A stretch of DNA of 64,000 nucleotides from Microvirga sp. 17 mud 1-3 (GCF_003151255.1 NZ_CP029481.1:186001-250000), one strand, 5' to 3'; numbered from the stretch's first letter, positions 1 to 9,375 are shown. Notes: generated by a model from the letters alone, not told the origin. Numbers and translations: made by a program.

Positions 1-374
1 ACTCGGCGCGCCGCAAGGGGCCGGATAATCTCCTTGATTGTAGCATTTTTGAGGGCTACGTGGCCGCTGCCGCTCAGGCACCGGTCAAGATAGCCTGCAA
101 GCTTATAGGAGAGGAATGAAGAGGGAGCGTGCCCGGCAGCTTTGTCTTCGTCCGGCGTTTAGTCAATTTGGGATGTGTTCGCGAGCGTACTGCTCTTCGA
201 TAACTCCAGGTCGCCGAAAGCTAATGATAGGAGTTGTTCTTACTCGATCATATCAAATGCGACGCGATAAACTATACGCACTCACCACCACATTCGCTCA
301 CAGTCTACAGGACAGACGCGGTGGTTCTCGGGCGCTGGCCCAGAAGCAGGACAGTAAATTTGTCTCCAGCTATT
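1..374. other. Left-edge stretch without a recognised gene
   Basis: I see no convincing gene here. Short reading frames on the plus strand lack family resemblance and run into the 3' end of the convergent permease gene. An AGGAGAGG-like sequence before an ATG at 116 looks like a ribosome site, but the frame it opens is antisense to the permease C-terminus and reads as noise. Confidence 0.5.
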
Positions 375-1271
375 TTAAGATCCCGTCCCTCGAAGGGTGG
401 GATCAAGTTGGTCTCGGATCCAGTCACCTAAAATCGAGATCGACATCGTCGTCAGGAAGATTACCATTCCAGGGAGAACCGCAATCCACCATGCGGTTGT
501 CAGATAGGCTCTGCCAGCTCCGAGCATTTGCCCGAGACTCGTCAGTGGAGGTCTGATCCCGAGACCGAGGAAGCTAAGTGATGTCTCAAGCAGAATGACC
601 TGCGGAAAGTTCAGCGTGAATTGTACCACAAGCACGCTCAGGATGTTGGGGAGGATATGCCTTGTATAAACATAAAGGGGAGGGGCGCCCAGGGCGATCA
701 TGGCTGTCGCATAGCCCTGCTCTTTGGCAGAAATGACAACGCCGCGCGTCAGACGAGCAAAAACCTCCCAGCCATAGAAGCCCATGATGAGGATGAACAG
801 CACAAAGCTGCCGCCGAATGCAGCAATCAATGCAAGCGCAATCAGCATGAAGGGGAGCGATGCCTGGACGTCAGCCAGCATCATGATAAGTTCTTCAACG
901 AAGCCGCGGAAATGGGCCGCTAGAAAGCCGAGAATGGTTCCGATCAAAGCCCCGATAGTTGTTCCGCCGAGTGCGACGAGAATGCTGAAGCGAATAGCAT
1001 AAAGCAGACGGCTCAGGATATCGCGCCCAAGCTCATCCGTGCCGAGAAGGTGCGCGTTGGTTCCTCCAAGGAATACTGGTGACATCAATCTTTGGCGTAG
1101 CGATTGTGTCCGGTAATCGTAGGGCGCGATTACGTCGGCCAGGCAAAAGACCACGAAGATCGCCAGAAGGAAGGCCATCGTCAGCACAACGATAATCGGG
1201 TAGCGCTTTTCGGCCTTGACCGGATGACCGATTGTCTTTTTGCGCCATAGCAAAGCAGAAGACATAGTCAT
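375..1271 (-). CDS. Peptide/opine-type ABC transporter permease (DppC-like)
   Basis: Inner-membrane permease of a DppC/OppC-type importer, 298 residues, the usual family size. An N-terminal helix (about residues 25-47) is followed by a periplasmic stretch and then the permease domain, with an EAA-type loop around EQGYATAMIALGAP that would contact the ATPase. Its ATG overlaps the stop of the DppB-like gene (ATGA), so the two are translationally coupled. It is the last gene of the regulator-A-D-F-GDPD-B-C operon. On the coding strand the last codons form a hairpin (379-404) with a CUUCGAGG-type loop but no U-run, so termination there is uncertain. The substrate cannot be read from the permease; the embedded phosphodiesterase points to glycerophosphodiesters. 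Confidence 0.9.
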   Translation of the reverse strand: MTMSSALLWRKKTIGHPVKAEKRYPIIVVLTMAFLLAIFVVFCLADVIAPYDYRTQSLRQRLMSPVFLGGTNAHLLGTDELGRDILSRLLYAIRFSILVALGGTTIGALIGTILGFLAAHFRGFVEELIMMLADVQASLPFMLIALALIAAFGGSFVLFILIMGFYGWEVFARLTRGVVISAKEQGYATAMIALGAPPLYVYTRHILPNILSVLVVQFTLNFPQVILLETSLSFLGLGIRPPLTSLGQMLGAGRAYLTTAWWIAVLPGMVIFLTTMSISILGDWIRDQLDPTLRGTGS

Positions 1272-2203
1272 CGTCCTCCCTGAGGAGCGGTCCGCATGCG
1301 GGGATCAATCAGCGTGTAGATAAAATCGACGGCGAAGTTCGTTAGGACCATCGTCACGGCTACCATAATGAGGATGGCTTGCACGACTGCGAAATCACGC
1401 GACGTTATGGCGCCTACGAGCAAACGCCCAACGCCCGGCCATCCAAATACCGTTTCGACAATGATAGAGCCTGCAACGAGATCGCCTAACTTCAGCCCAA
1501 CGATGGTAATGATCGGAATCGCAGCGTTCGGCAATGCATGCCAGAAAACGCGCCGGAAATGAGGGGCACCCTTCGCGCGCGCAGCAATCATATATTGCTT
1601 GTTTAATACCTCCAGCATTGTGGAGCGAACGAACCGCGCGAAGATTCCGGCAAAATGAGTCCCGAGAGTGATGGCAGGTAGAATAATATGCCACGCGGAG
1701 TCGGCTCCCGCACTTGGAAGGACACGCCAGTGGAGTGCAAAGAGCAGGATTAGGAGAATGCCGAGGAAGAAATTTGGCAGGCTGAAACCTAGCACTGCAA
1801 AGCCCATGATAAATCGGTCGAGCGAGCTATTCCGATTGAGGGCCGCGACAATTCCGAAAATGAGACCGACGATTAGCCCACCAATGAAAGACACCAAGCC
1901 CAGGCGCAAGGTATAAGGTAGCGCAGCAGCAACAAGTTCGATCGCGGGCTTCTGATCAGACAATGAGAGACCGAAATCTCCACGAATAATATTGCCAAGA
2001 TAGGAGATATATTGCTCCCAGAGGGGGCGATCGAGACCGAATTTCTGCCGGTAATGCGCGATCACCGCTGGGGAGGCTTGGTCGCCGACCAACGCCTCAA
2101 TCGGATCGCCTGACATGTTCAGCGCAATGAAAGTAAAGGTCACGATCAGCCAGATTGTCAGAACGCCACGGATGGCTTTTGTGGTCAGTAATCTCCCACT
2201 CAT
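1268..2203 (-). CDS. Peptide-type ABC transporter permease (DppB-like)
   Basis: First permease of the importer, 311 residues. Typical DppB features are the N-terminal helix, the conserved GLDRPLWEQYISYLGNIIRG-type periplasmic stretch, and an EAA loop around KQYMIAARAKGAP. It should pair with the DppC-like protein to form the translocation channel. The start overlaps the stop of the upstream GDPD gene by ATGA and its own stop overlaps the dppC-like start, so a single transcript with coupled translation is likely. Confidence 0.9.
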   Translation of the reverse strand: MSGRLLTTKAIRGVLTIWLIVTFTFIALNMSGDPIEALVGDQASPAVIAHYRQKFGLDRPLWEQYISYLGNIIRGDFGLSLSDQKPAIELVAAALPYTLRLGLVSFIGGLIVGLIFGIVAALNRNSSLDRFIMGFAVLGFSLPNFFLGILLILLFALHWRVLPSAGADSAWHIILPAITLGTHFAGIFARFVRSTMLEVLNKQYMIAARAKGAPHFRRVFWHALPNAAIPIITIVGLKLGDLVAGSIIVETVFGWPGVGRLLVGAITSRDFAVVQAILIMVAVTMVLTNFAVDFIYTLIDPRMRTAPQGGR

Positions 2204-2970
2204 GTTGAGGCTCCGCCTGCAAGGTCCATAGGGGCCGCGGAGGTCGTCCCCAGTCCGGAGCAGTTTTGGATCAGCAGCATGGGATCATTCAGCAAGATCC
2301 CGCTGGGTCGCCGGTACAGGATGCGCCGGATACTGTCCGGCGACGAGTCTCCAACCAGGAATGGCGTACCTCTGCCACCGGTCGTTACCCAGATTGTCCT
2401 ATGGCTTTCGACAAGAGGCGCAGCGGCCCCGTCGACGAGATCACACTCCCAGACTCTGAACGCTCTGGCGCCAGCCTCCGCAAATTCCTTTGCCATTGCA
2501 TAATCGGGGAGGAAGGCGAGCAGGGAGAGATCCGGCTCGGTCGCCTTCGCTCTTTGTAGTTGCGCGACGCTTCGCGCGCCGATCCAGACATGTTTCACGG
2601 CATTCAAGGACCTGACCTCTCGGACGACGGCATCGATAAGATCGAGATCGTCCGTTTTGATGTCGATGAGGACAGGTCTCTCGTGCGCGATCTGCCTGAC
2701 AGCTTGCCTGAGTGTTGTGAGCCGCTCGCCGCCAGGAAGTTCTACTGCCGACAGATCCGAGCTCGTGAGATCGGCAATTGCCCTCGGATCGCCAATCAGG
2801 CGCTGGAGAGTGGCATCATGGCAGGACCACACTTGGCCATCCTTCGAGAGACGTGCGTCGCTTTCGACGATATCTGCTCCGGCGGCAACTGCAGCGCGAT
2901 ACGCGGTTAAGGTGTTCTCAATGTACCGCGCAGAGAACCCGCGATGAGCAATGACGAGAGGCCTCTTCAT
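2200..2970 (-). CDS. Glycerophosphodiester phosphodiesterase (first copy)
   Basis: Cytosolic GDPD-family enzyme of 256 residues that should hydrolyse glycerophosphodiesters to glycerol-3-phosphate and an alcohol. The catalytic pattern is visible: AHRG near the N-terminus, EN in the next helix, an ESDARLSKDG strand with the metal-binding acidic pair, and the second His in CHDATL. No signal peptide. I chose the ATG at 2970 because it gives MKRPLVIAHRG and overlaps the stop of the upstream ATPase gene (ATGA); an upstream in-frame ATG would add 44 unrelated residues. It sits between the ATPase and permease genes of the ABC importer, which strongly suggests that the importer delivers its substrate. 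A second GDPD gene lies at 7388-8143. Confidence 0.9.
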   Translation of the reverse strand: MKRPLVIAHRGFSARYIENTLTAYRAAVAAGADIVESDARLSKDGQVWSCHDATLQRLIGDPRAIADLTSSDLSAVELPGGERLTTLRQAVRQIAHERPVLIDIKTDDLDLIDAVVREVRSLNAVKHVWIGARSVAQLQRAKATEPDLSLLAFLPDYAMAKEFAEAGARAFRVWECDLVDGAAAPLVESHRTIWVTTGGRGTPFLVGDSSPDSIRRILYRRPSGILLNDPMLLIQNCSGLGTTSAAPMDLAGGAST

Positions 2971-3977
2971 AACGTGGTCTCGATTTCTTCGGCGTAATGG
3001 CACCTTGCCATGTGCGCACCATCGTGCCGGACCGGCCGAAGTGCAGGCCTCTCGTGCCTGCATCTTTCGCGAGCGAAGGGGCAGCGGGTGTGGAAATGAC
3101 ACCCGGCGGGAGGGTCCGCGGGACTCGGTGGATCACCCTGAAGTACGATGCGCCGAGGCGCGGCCCGTTGGGATGCCCTGGCAATATCGGGGATCGCTGA
3201 TAAAAGTGCCTTCGTATAGGGGTGAAGCGGCCGCTCGTAGAGCTCATCCGTGAGCCCCTCTTCCACGATTTGCCCGAGATACATCACTGCCACGCGGTGA
3301 CAGAGCATTTTGACGACCCGCAGATCATGCGAGATGAACAGGTAAGAAACACCCAGTTTGGCCTGGAGAGATTCCAGGAGTGAGATGATCTTAGCTTGGA
3401 CCGAAACATCCAGAGCAGAGACGGGCTCGTCGCAGACGACGAGATTTGGTTTCAGGGTCAGTGCCCGGGCGATGACGACACGCTGCGCCTGTCCGCCGCT
3501 AATCTGATGAGGAAACCGCTCTCCGAGCGACAGTGGCAAGGAAACCGCTTCCATCAGTTGAGAAACGATCTCCTCCCGCTCCGGGAGGGTGCCAATTTTA
3601 TGAAGGTCGAGAGGCTCACGGATCTGGCGCCGGACCGGCATGCGAGGATCGAGGGCCGATTGCGGATTCTGAAAAATGATCTGCAGTTCGCGACGCTTGG
3701 CGCGCCAGAGTTTGGGCGTAAGGCCTGCAAGATCCTGTCCGCGGAACAGGATATGCCCAGATGTCGGTGTATCAAGGCCGACGATCATCCGCCCGGTTGT
3801 TGTCTTCCCGCATCCGCTTTCACCGACGAGGCCAAGCGTTTCTCCCGGTCGAATCGAGAACGAGACGTCTTCAACCGCACGAATTGCATTCTTGCCGGAT
3901 GAAGCGTGTTGAACTCCGAAATAGCGCTTAAGTCCCTCGACTTTTAGCAAAGGACCAGAGGAGGGGAGCATGGTCAA
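2967..3977 (-). CDS. Peptide-type ABC transporter ATP-binding protein (DppF-like)
   Basis: ATPase subunit of 336 residues. Walker A is GESGCGKTT, the Q-loop follows, the signature is ISGGQAQRV, and Walker B is LVVCDEPVSALD. The C-terminal oligopeptide-type extension is present, with a Cys-rich patch (CHFHTRCPFARERC, then a later Cys) known from DppD/DppF-type ATPases, where it may bind an iron-sulfur cluster. The start overlaps the stop of the DppD-like gene (ATGA); a second ATG two codons later is also possible. Confidence 0.9.
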   Translation of the reverse strand: MTMLPSSGPLLKVEGLKRYFGVQHASSGKNAIRAVEDVSFSIRPGETLGLVGESGCGKTTTGRMIVGLDTPTSGHILFRGQDLAGLTPKLWRAKRRELQIIFQNPQSALDPRMPVRRQIREPLDLHKIGTLPEREEIVSQLMEAVSLPLSLGERFPHQISGGQAQRVVIARALTLKPNLVVCDEPVSALDVSVQAKIISLLESLQAKLGVSYLFISHDLRVVKMLCHRVAVMYLGQIVEEGLTDELYERPLHPYTKALLSAIPDIARASQRAAPRRIVLQGDPPSPADPPAGCHFHTRCPFARERCRHERPALRPVRHDGAHMARCHYAEEIETTL

Positions 3978-4792
3978 TGAAGCTCCCGGTAAATTGGCGC
4001 CTTTCGATTGAGATGCGGCATAGCGGCAAGCAGTTCCCTGGTATAGGCCCCCCGCGGGCGCTCGAAGATCGATAACGCAGGCCCGGACTCGACGACCTGT
4101 CCATGTCTCATGACGACTACGTCATCCGCCATTTCTGCAACGACTCCCAGATCATGAGTAACCAGGAGGAGTCCCATTCCAAGTTCGGTCTTCAGCCGAT
4201 TCAGGAGATCGAGAATCTGGGCCTGGATTGTGACGTCAAGTGCAGTTGTCGGCTCGTCGGCAATCAGGAGTATGGGTGAACAGGCAAGGGCCATTGCGAT
4301 CATGACTCGCTGGGCCATGCCGCCCGAGAACTGATGCACGTACGAAGCAAGTCGCTGCTCAGGGTCTGGGATTCCGACCATGCGCAGCAGCTCGACCGCT
4401 CTAGATTGCCGGCTTGCCTCGTCGAGATGCGTGTGAAGCTTGAGGGCTTCACGAATCTGGCTCCCGACCGGATGCACCGGATTCAGTGATCCAAGGGGAT
4501 CCTGAAAAACCATGCCGATCCCCTTGCCGCGTATCCGTTCGAGCTCTGGTTCTGACATGGCACACAGGTCTTGGCCCTCAAAGAGAATGCGGCCGCCGGT
4601 CTGGCGGCCGTTTCGCGCCAGCAATCCAAGAATGGCTTGGCATGTGACACTTTTTCCGCTTCCGCTCTCGCCGACGATGCACAAAGTCTCCCCGCGCTCG
4701 ACCGAGAAGCTTACGTCGTGGACCATTGTCTCGAAGCCGGCATCGGTTCGAAAACCGATGCTCAAGCCTTCGACGGACAGGATAGGTGCCAT
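3974..4792 (-). CDS. Peptide-type ABC transporter ATP-binding protein (DppD-like)
   Basis: ATPase of 272 residues with Walker [10 protein letters not shown], signature FSGGMAQRV, Walker [13 protein letters not shown] and the H-loop VTHDLG. It is shorter than most DppD proteins (about 320-330 residues): it ends shortly after [11 protein letters not shown] and lacks the Cys-containing C-terminal extension that its partner keeps. It begins right at the end of the binding-protein gene and overlaps the next ATPase gene by 4 bp. Confidence 0.9.
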   Translation of the reverse strand: MAPILSVEGLSIGFRTDAGFETMVHDVSFSVERGETLCIVGESGSGKSVTCQAILGLLARNGRQTGGRILFEGQDLCAMSEPELERIRGKGIGMVFQDPLGSLNPVHPVGSQIREALKLHTHLDEASRQSRAVELLRMVGIPDPEQRLASYVHQFSGGMAQRVMIAMALACSPILLIADEPTTALDVTIQAQILDLLNRLKTELGMGLLLVTHDLGVVAEMADDVVVMRHGQVVESGPALSIFERPRGAYTRELLAAMPHLNRKAPIYRELH

Positions 4793-6391
4793 TCACTTCT
4801 TCCCGACCGATAGGTTTGACGGGCGAAAGTCCATATAATACTGGGCGTAAGGCTCCCAATGGACGGTCTTTTTCATCGCGTATCCGGTGACAGGATTGTA
4901 GAGCATCGTCATAGGCATGTCGTCCTCAAACAAATCCTGCATTCTTGCATAGATTGTCCGCCGCTTGGCCGGATCGCTCTCTGTATAAAGAGCCTTGCTG
5001 AGTTCGTTGAACTCAGGATTTGCCGTGTAGAGTTTATGGGAGTTCTGAGCATCGGACTCAGGCCCCCACAGGACGAGGAGAGATCCGGTCGGGTCGGGAA
5101 TGCGATAGGTATTGGACCAGGGGAAGATCTGGACCCCCTTGGCACGAACGTCCTTGAAGCTCTCGACGAAATCGATCCGCATATTGACACCGAGATCACG
5201 CCACATCTCCTGTATGATCTGTGCGGCCTCAACGTTGTAGAGGTAGTAATTCGGGATGATCCGGTAGGAGATTTCCTGGCCTTTGTAGCTGCTTTCCTTC
5301 AGCAGCTTCCTCGCGCGCTCGGGGTCGTAGGCATAACCCTTACGGTCCTTGTCATAGAGGGGGCCAAAGCTCGGTAGCTGATAGCCATTCGGCGTGAATG
5401 TCTGCCCCTTCCAAAGGGCGTCGATCAATGCCTTGCGGTCGATAGCGAGGCTAAGAGCGTGTCGAAGTTTCTTATCGGATAGGATGGGGTCGTTGGTATT
5501 AAAGGCCACGACATGGCTGTTTTCCAACGGAACTGTCTTAAGTGTCAGGTCTGAGTAGCTCTTGAGGCTCTCCCACTGATCTGGCGGGATTTCGACTGCG
5601 ATGTCAAAATCGCCTGCGACGAGACCGGCAATGCGCGCGGCAACTTCCGGCACCGACTTGAACGTGACCTCTTTCGCAGCGGGCTTTCCTTCATAATAGG
5701 CATCAAACGCCACGAGCCGAATACGATCATTCTTCTGGTAGTCGGCAAACTTGTATGGACCCGTTCCGACTGGGTTCCATCGGAGAGCCGCTTCGGCCTC
5801 CTCCATCCACTTCTTATGATCGACACCGTCCTTCCGGAACCTATTCCAGGCTTCATTACAGATCACGAAAGACATGTAACTCGAGAGACGATGCTCCAGG
5901 ACGGCATCGTGCTCGGCCGTGGTGAAGCGCACGGTATGGTCATCGACCTTATCGACGCTCGTCAGGCTGCTGAAATAGACTTTTCCATCGGGATAATAAG
6001 CATCGGCTCCCCAAAGGCGCTCGGGCGAGAATGTCGCCATCACGTCATCCGCGTTAAAGGGACTGCCGTCATGGCAGGTGACCCCCTGGCGGAGCTTGAC
6101 TTCAAAGGTCGTCGGGGTTGTCCACGTCCATTTTTCGGCAAGACCGGGCACGAGTTTCGCACCGCCTTCAGGAGTTGGATGCGCAAAGTCTCGGCGGATC
6201 AGGGTGTCGAAAATCGAGTAATAGATACGAACGTCGACGTTCCCAGTATTGGCGCCTGGATCGAGAGTTCTTGCCAATTGGTTCACGGCGACTGTCAAGC
6301 TGGGGCGGTCATCGGCATGAGCCGCAATCGAGAGCATTGCGGTGCCAAGCACCGTAAGGCTGGCACGAAGGACATACTTCTTCATTGACAT
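4793..6391 (-). CDS. ABC transporter solute-binding protein, DppA/OppA family
   Basis: Periplasmic binding protein of 532 residues (SBP family 5). The signal peptide covers about residues 1-26, with basic MKK, a hydrophobic core and a cleavage site after AHA. Family features include LDPGANTGNVDVRIYYSIF and the PVGTGPYKF block. I chose the ATG at 6391 because an AGGAGGAGG ribosome site lies 5-6 nt upstream; an earlier ATG would place 12 charged residues before the signal. The gene lies 42 bp downstream of the RpiR-family regulator and heads the transporter genes. The ligand is unknown; glycerophosphodiesters are inferred from the GDPD gene within the operon. Confidence 0.9.
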   Translation of the reverse strand: MSMKKYVLRASLTVLGTAMLSIAAHADDRPSLTVAVNQLARTLDPGANTGNVDVRIYYSIFDTLIRRDFAHPTPEGGAKLVPGLAEKWTWTTPTTFEVKLRQGVTCHDGSPFNADDVMATFSPERLWGADAYYPDGKVYFSSLTSVDKVDDHTVRFTTAEHDAVLEHRLSSYMSFVICNEAWNRFRKDGVDHKKWMEEAEAALRWNPVGTGPYKFADYQKNDRIRLVAFDAYYEGKPAAKEVTFKSVPEVAARIAGLVAGDFDIAVEIPPDQWESLKSYSDLTLKTVPLENSHVVAFNTNDPILSDKKLRHALSLAIDRKALIDALWKGQTFTPNGYQLPSFGPLYDKDRKGYAYDPERARKLLKESSYKGQEISYRIIPNYYLYNVEAAQIIQEMWRDLGVNMRIDFVESFKDVRAKGVQIFPWSNTYRIPDPTGSLLVLWGPESDAQNSHKLYTANPEFNELSKALYTESDPAKRRTIYARMQDLFEDDMPMTMLYNPVTGYAMKKTVHWEPYAQYYMDFRPSNLSVGKK

Positions 6392-6433
6392 GGCTTCCTC
6401 CTCCTGGCCGCCTTCTCGAAGCGGCACTCTTGA

Positions 6434-7285
6434 TCAGCGCTTGCGTCTGACGTTTCTGGTTCCTTCGAATGTGCAACGCAGGTGTTCGAGCTTGGCGAGC
6501 GCTTCAAGAGAATGCCCCCTGTCCGCTGTCGAAAGCTCGAGAATGAGCGTATTGCAGATCGCCATTGGTACGGTCAGTGAATGAAACTCGCCCACTTCCC
6601 CGCGGCGCACGGTCATCGTGATACCTGCGCGGGGTGCCGCAACGCGATCGGTGAGAAGAATGGTTCGGGCCTTTGCCTCAGACGCAATCCTAAAGGCTCG
6701 TTCGATGCCCGTGCTCCGGTGGCGGAAGATCATCCCAAATAGGAGATCTTCCGACGTCAGGCTAATCAGCTCATCGGCCGCTTCCCAGTCCAGGTGCGGA
6801 ACGGCTACGGCACGATATCCCGAGCGCTTAAGGCGCCGGACAAAGATCTCTGCAAGGCTGCTTGCATGACTTTCTCCCATCACGACAATGCGCCTGGCCT
6901 CGCGGAGCCATTCCGTCGACGCATCTATCGTGGGCTGGTCAACCTGCGTGACCAACCCGCTGAGAGCCTGAATCTCGCCTTCGACAACGGACTGGAGCAG
7001 CGTCTGGCCGACGGCTCTGTCGACGCGCTTTCGTATTCTTCTGGATGCATCGAGATCCGATAAAACGGCGTTGCGTAACTCGTCACGCATGTGCCGGTAC
7101 GACTTGAACCCAAGCTTTCGGGCAAGGCGCCCGGCAGTGGACGGGTGTACCCCCGCCCGTTCCGCAATTTCGTGCGCCGCGAGAAAGCTGCCCTCGGTCT
7201 TATCCGTCAGAAGAACGTCGACCAACCGGCGGTCGGAGGCCGTTAGGTCCGCCTGGCGCTCAGCGATGATGTCCTCGATCAGCAT
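6434..7285 (-). CDS. RpiR-family transcriptional regulator
   Basis: Regulator of 283 residues. The N-terminal helix-turn-helix (about residues 15-75, HEIAERAGVHPSTAGRLARK) is of the RpiR/MurR type. A SIS sugar-phosphate-binding domain follows (about 115-250, RRIVVMGESHASSLAE, then LLTDRVAAP). SIS domains of this family sense phosphosugars, so a glycerol-phosphate or sugar-phosphate product of the pathway is a reasonable effector. It is the first gene of the minus-strand operon and is divergent from the second GDPD gene. A perfect palindrome with a third half-site lies in the 102-bp gap and is the likely operator for both directions. Confidence 0.9.
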   Translation of the reverse strand: MLIEDIIAERQADLTASDRRLVDVLLTDKTEGSFLAAHEIAERAGVHPSTAGRLARKLGFKSYRHMRDELRNAVLSDLDASRRIRKRVDRAVGQTLLQSVVEGEIQALSGLVTQVDQPTIDASTEWLREARRIVVMGESHASSLAEIFVRRLKRSGYRAVAVPHLDWEAADELISLTSEDLLFGMIFRHRSTGIERAFRIASEAKARTILLTDRVAAPRAGITMTVRRGEVGEFHSLTVPMAICNTLILELSTADRGHSLEALAKLEHLRCTFEGTRNVRRKR

Positions 7286-7310
7286 GAGTCCATCCGAAAT
7301 TCAGGGTCAC

Positions 7311-7344
7311 TGCAAGTTAACTTGCAATTTATGAAAACTGCAAG
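7311..7344. promoter_or_regulatory. Candidate RpiR operator: palindrome plus third half-site
   Basis: The sequence TGCAAGTTAACTTGCA at 7311-7326 is a perfect 16-bp palindrome. A third TGCAAG half-site at 7339-7344 forms a second inverted repeat with CTTGCA at 7321-7326. It lies between the divergent RpiR regulator and GDPD genes, 26 bp upstream of the regulator start, where autoregulation and control of both transcripts would be expected. That the RpiR protein binds here is inference from position and symmetry. Confidence 0.6.
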
Positions 7345-7387
7345 ACAATTTGCCAGCTCTATTATTCTTCGCTCAGGAGAGCCGAAA

Positions 7388-8143
7388 GTGTCCAAATCGA
7401 CCCAGATCGCTGCCCATCGTGGAGGCGCGCAACTTTGGCCTGAGAACAGCCGCGTTGCTTTTCGCAATGCAGCAAAGATGGATGTCGACTTCATAGAGTT
7501 TGACGTTCATCGGACGCGGGATGGTGTCCTGACGGTCCACCACGATGCCGTGTTGGGGCGGACCTGCGAAGGGGAGGGCGCTATTGCGGATATGGAATGG
7601 AGCAGCCTAAGGCATAGGCGGCTCCATGATACCGACGGAGAGACAATCCCGACCTTACCGGAGGTGCTCGACATTCTCGCGCGCGGCCGTCCTGGATTGC
7701 GTCTCGAGGTCAAATATAAAAAGGATAGGAGCCGCTATCTGGGTATTGAGAGCGAGGTCCTTTCCATGCTCGGCGAGCGCGGCGTACGCCACCGCACGAC
7801 GATAACGGCCTTCGACCTCGAGGTTCTTCGGACTATCGCAAGGCTTTCTTCTGACAGTCCGACAATCCACTTGATCCGGAGCGATGAGTACTATGCCGGT
7901 GGCCGTGAGATTCGCGAATGCGCCAGGAAGGCGAAGGACGCCGGGACCGGGGAAATCGCGCTCCGCATAGAGGATATTCGAGAAGGGGATGCCGAGCAGT
8001 GCAGGGCGGTTGGCGTGGCCTTAGGAGCCTATGCCGCGAATGACCTTCCCGCGATTGAAAAGGCATTCGAGCTTGGGGTTTCGGTATTTACGACGGACAG
8101 ACCTGATCTCGCAATTTTGGTCCGTCACGGACGATATTGCTAA
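7388..8143 (+). CDS. Glycerophosphodiester phosphodiesterase (second copy)
   Basis: GDPD-family hydrolase of 251 residues without a signal peptide. It has AHRGG followed by PENS, the metal-binding IEFDVHRTRDG strand and the catalytic VHHDAVL. I chose a GTG start at 7388 because AGGAGA at 7375-7380 is well spaced. An upstream ATG in the same frame would run translation through the operator palindrome and add 22 poorly conserved residues. It is divergent from the RpiR-led transporter operon and probably co-regulated with it. The two GDPD proteins are only distantly alike, so they may prefer different head groups. Confidence 0.88.
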   Translation: MSKSTQIAAHRGGAQLWPENSRVAFRNAAKMDVDFIEFDVHRTRDGVLTVHHDAVLGRTCEGEGAIADMEWSSLRHRRLHDTDGETIPTLPEVLDILARGRPGLRLEVKYKKDRSRYLGIESEVLSMLGERGVRHRTTITAFDLEVLRTIARLSSDSPTIHLIRSDEYYAGGREIRECARKAKDAGTGEIALRIEDIREGDAEQCRAVGVALGAYAANDLPAIEKAFELGVSVFTTDRPDLAILVRHGRYC

Positions 8144-8365
8144 GGGCAGCACAAGAGATACTGCGGTGAATTCGATATGGCAAGCTGACCAATAGTGCGA
8201 CAGAATTTTTGATTTTCAAGTGCTGCTGATCCGTCGGGGCACCGACGAATTGACAGGGCTTGACGCCTTAGGCAACTCCTCCTGGAACTGTAACTAAACC
8301 GGATGGCGCTGCCCGGCGAGGCTTCTTGAACCAATCCTGCTCGGCGGGAGACCAAGCTTGCCCTA

Positions 8366-9186
8366 GGCTCAAGACTTGTTAATTGAGGTAGAAGGCGGCG
8401 ACAGCCGCGAGGCAGGTAGCCGAGAACAAGGTGTGAGCGCAGCGGTCATAGCGGGTGGCAATCCGGCGCCAGTCCTTGAGCTTGGCGGACATGTTCTCGA
8501 CCTTGTACCGTTGCCGATACAGAGCTCTGTCGGAGGCTATCGGCACCTTGCGGTTCCTGGTCGACGGAATGCATGGTGTGATGTCCTTCTTGACAAGAGC
8601 CTCCCGGAGCCAGTTGCTGTCATAACCCTGATCTGCAATCAGCGTAGAGCCCGACGGCAGCATGCTGAGCACGAGCCGAGCGCCCCTGTGGTCGCTCATC
8701 TGGCCCTCCGACAGCAAGATAATCCGCTTGCCGGCGCCATCGCAGACAGCGTGGAGCTCAGCTCACCTTTGTGTGCCCGATACGCCGGGGAACATCCCCT
8801 TTTTGAGCAGGCTTGCCGCGGCCCGGTGCGCCTTCAACTGGGTGGCGTCGATCATGATCCGCTCCGGCTTTGGACCTTCACCGGCCAGGGCCGCGAAGAT
8901 CCGGTCGAACACGCCCAACCTGCTCCAGCGCGAACCTGTTGCAGAGTGTCTTGTGCGGCCTGTACTCCTTCGGCGCGTCCTTCCGCTGCAGGCCGTTGCG
9001 GATCACGTAGACGATCCCACTGACCACCCGTCGGTCATCGACCCGTGGGACCCTATGAGCCAACGGGAAGTACGGGGAGATCCGCGCCAACGGGCGCTCG
9101 CTGGGCAGAAACAGATCGCTCTCATCGCTGCCTCCATTACGGAGGCACTGAATCACTCCTCAGGCCTAACTAATAGATCTTGACCC
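8366..9186 (-). mobile_element. IS5-family element (IS427-like), degenerate
   Basis: About 821 bp. Terminal inverted repeats GGCTCAAGA (8366-8374) and TCTTGACCC (9178-9186) match at 8 of 9 positions. Both ends are flanked by TA within CTAG/CCTAGG, which fits the TA target duplication of this IS5 subgroup. The transposase inside is broken. It separates the second GDPD gene from a plus-strand terminator at 9376-9400, so it may have landed in that gene's 3' region. Confidence 0.75.
8379..9156 (-). pseudogene. IS5-family transposase, frameshifted
   Basis: The N-terminal part (from 9156, with RISPYFPLAHRVPRVDDRRV and VIRNGLQRKDAPKEYRPHKT) loses frame after CNRFA. The middle part (RIMIDATQLKAHRAAASLLKKG) is in another frame and reaches a TGA, and the C-terminal DDE part (LIADQGYDSNWLREAL, later KLKDWRRIATRYDR) is complete to 8379. 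An A5G4 run in the middle could be a natural -1 slip site of this IS group, but the other lesions mean a full transposase is unlikely. Confidence 0.75.
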
Positions 9187-9329
9187 TAGGCGATGGTCCT
9201 CGCGACGCCTGGTAGGTTCGCACGCATGTTTGAGGTTAAAGCGCCCCTCGATCCCCTGAGCCTTCAATTTGAGCGCCCGATCTTCGCCGCATATGGTTTA
9301 GAAAGGTCGATTGTTGCTAGCGTACCCTC

Positions 9330-9371
9330 TTGCGAGGCTGAGAAATCCTAGGCGGCTGCCCAGCCTCGCAA
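9330..9371. repeat. 11-bp perfect inverted repeat upstream of a terminator
   Basis: TTGCGAGGCTG (9330-9340) and CAGCCTCGCAA (9361-9371) form a perfect stem around a 20-nt loop, directly before a second hairpin with a T-run (9376-9400). The pair may act as tandem 3'-end structures for the plus strand, or as the 3' structure of the minus-strand proXWV operon. No protein-coding role is seen. Confidence 0.5.
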
Positions 9372-9375
9372 TGCA

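Noticed and set aside
8700..8900. Possible programmed -1 frameshift at the A5G4 run in the IS5 transposase
   Set aside because: The slip would join two frames as in related IS elements, but another stop and frameshift remain on both sides, so decay explains the gene better.
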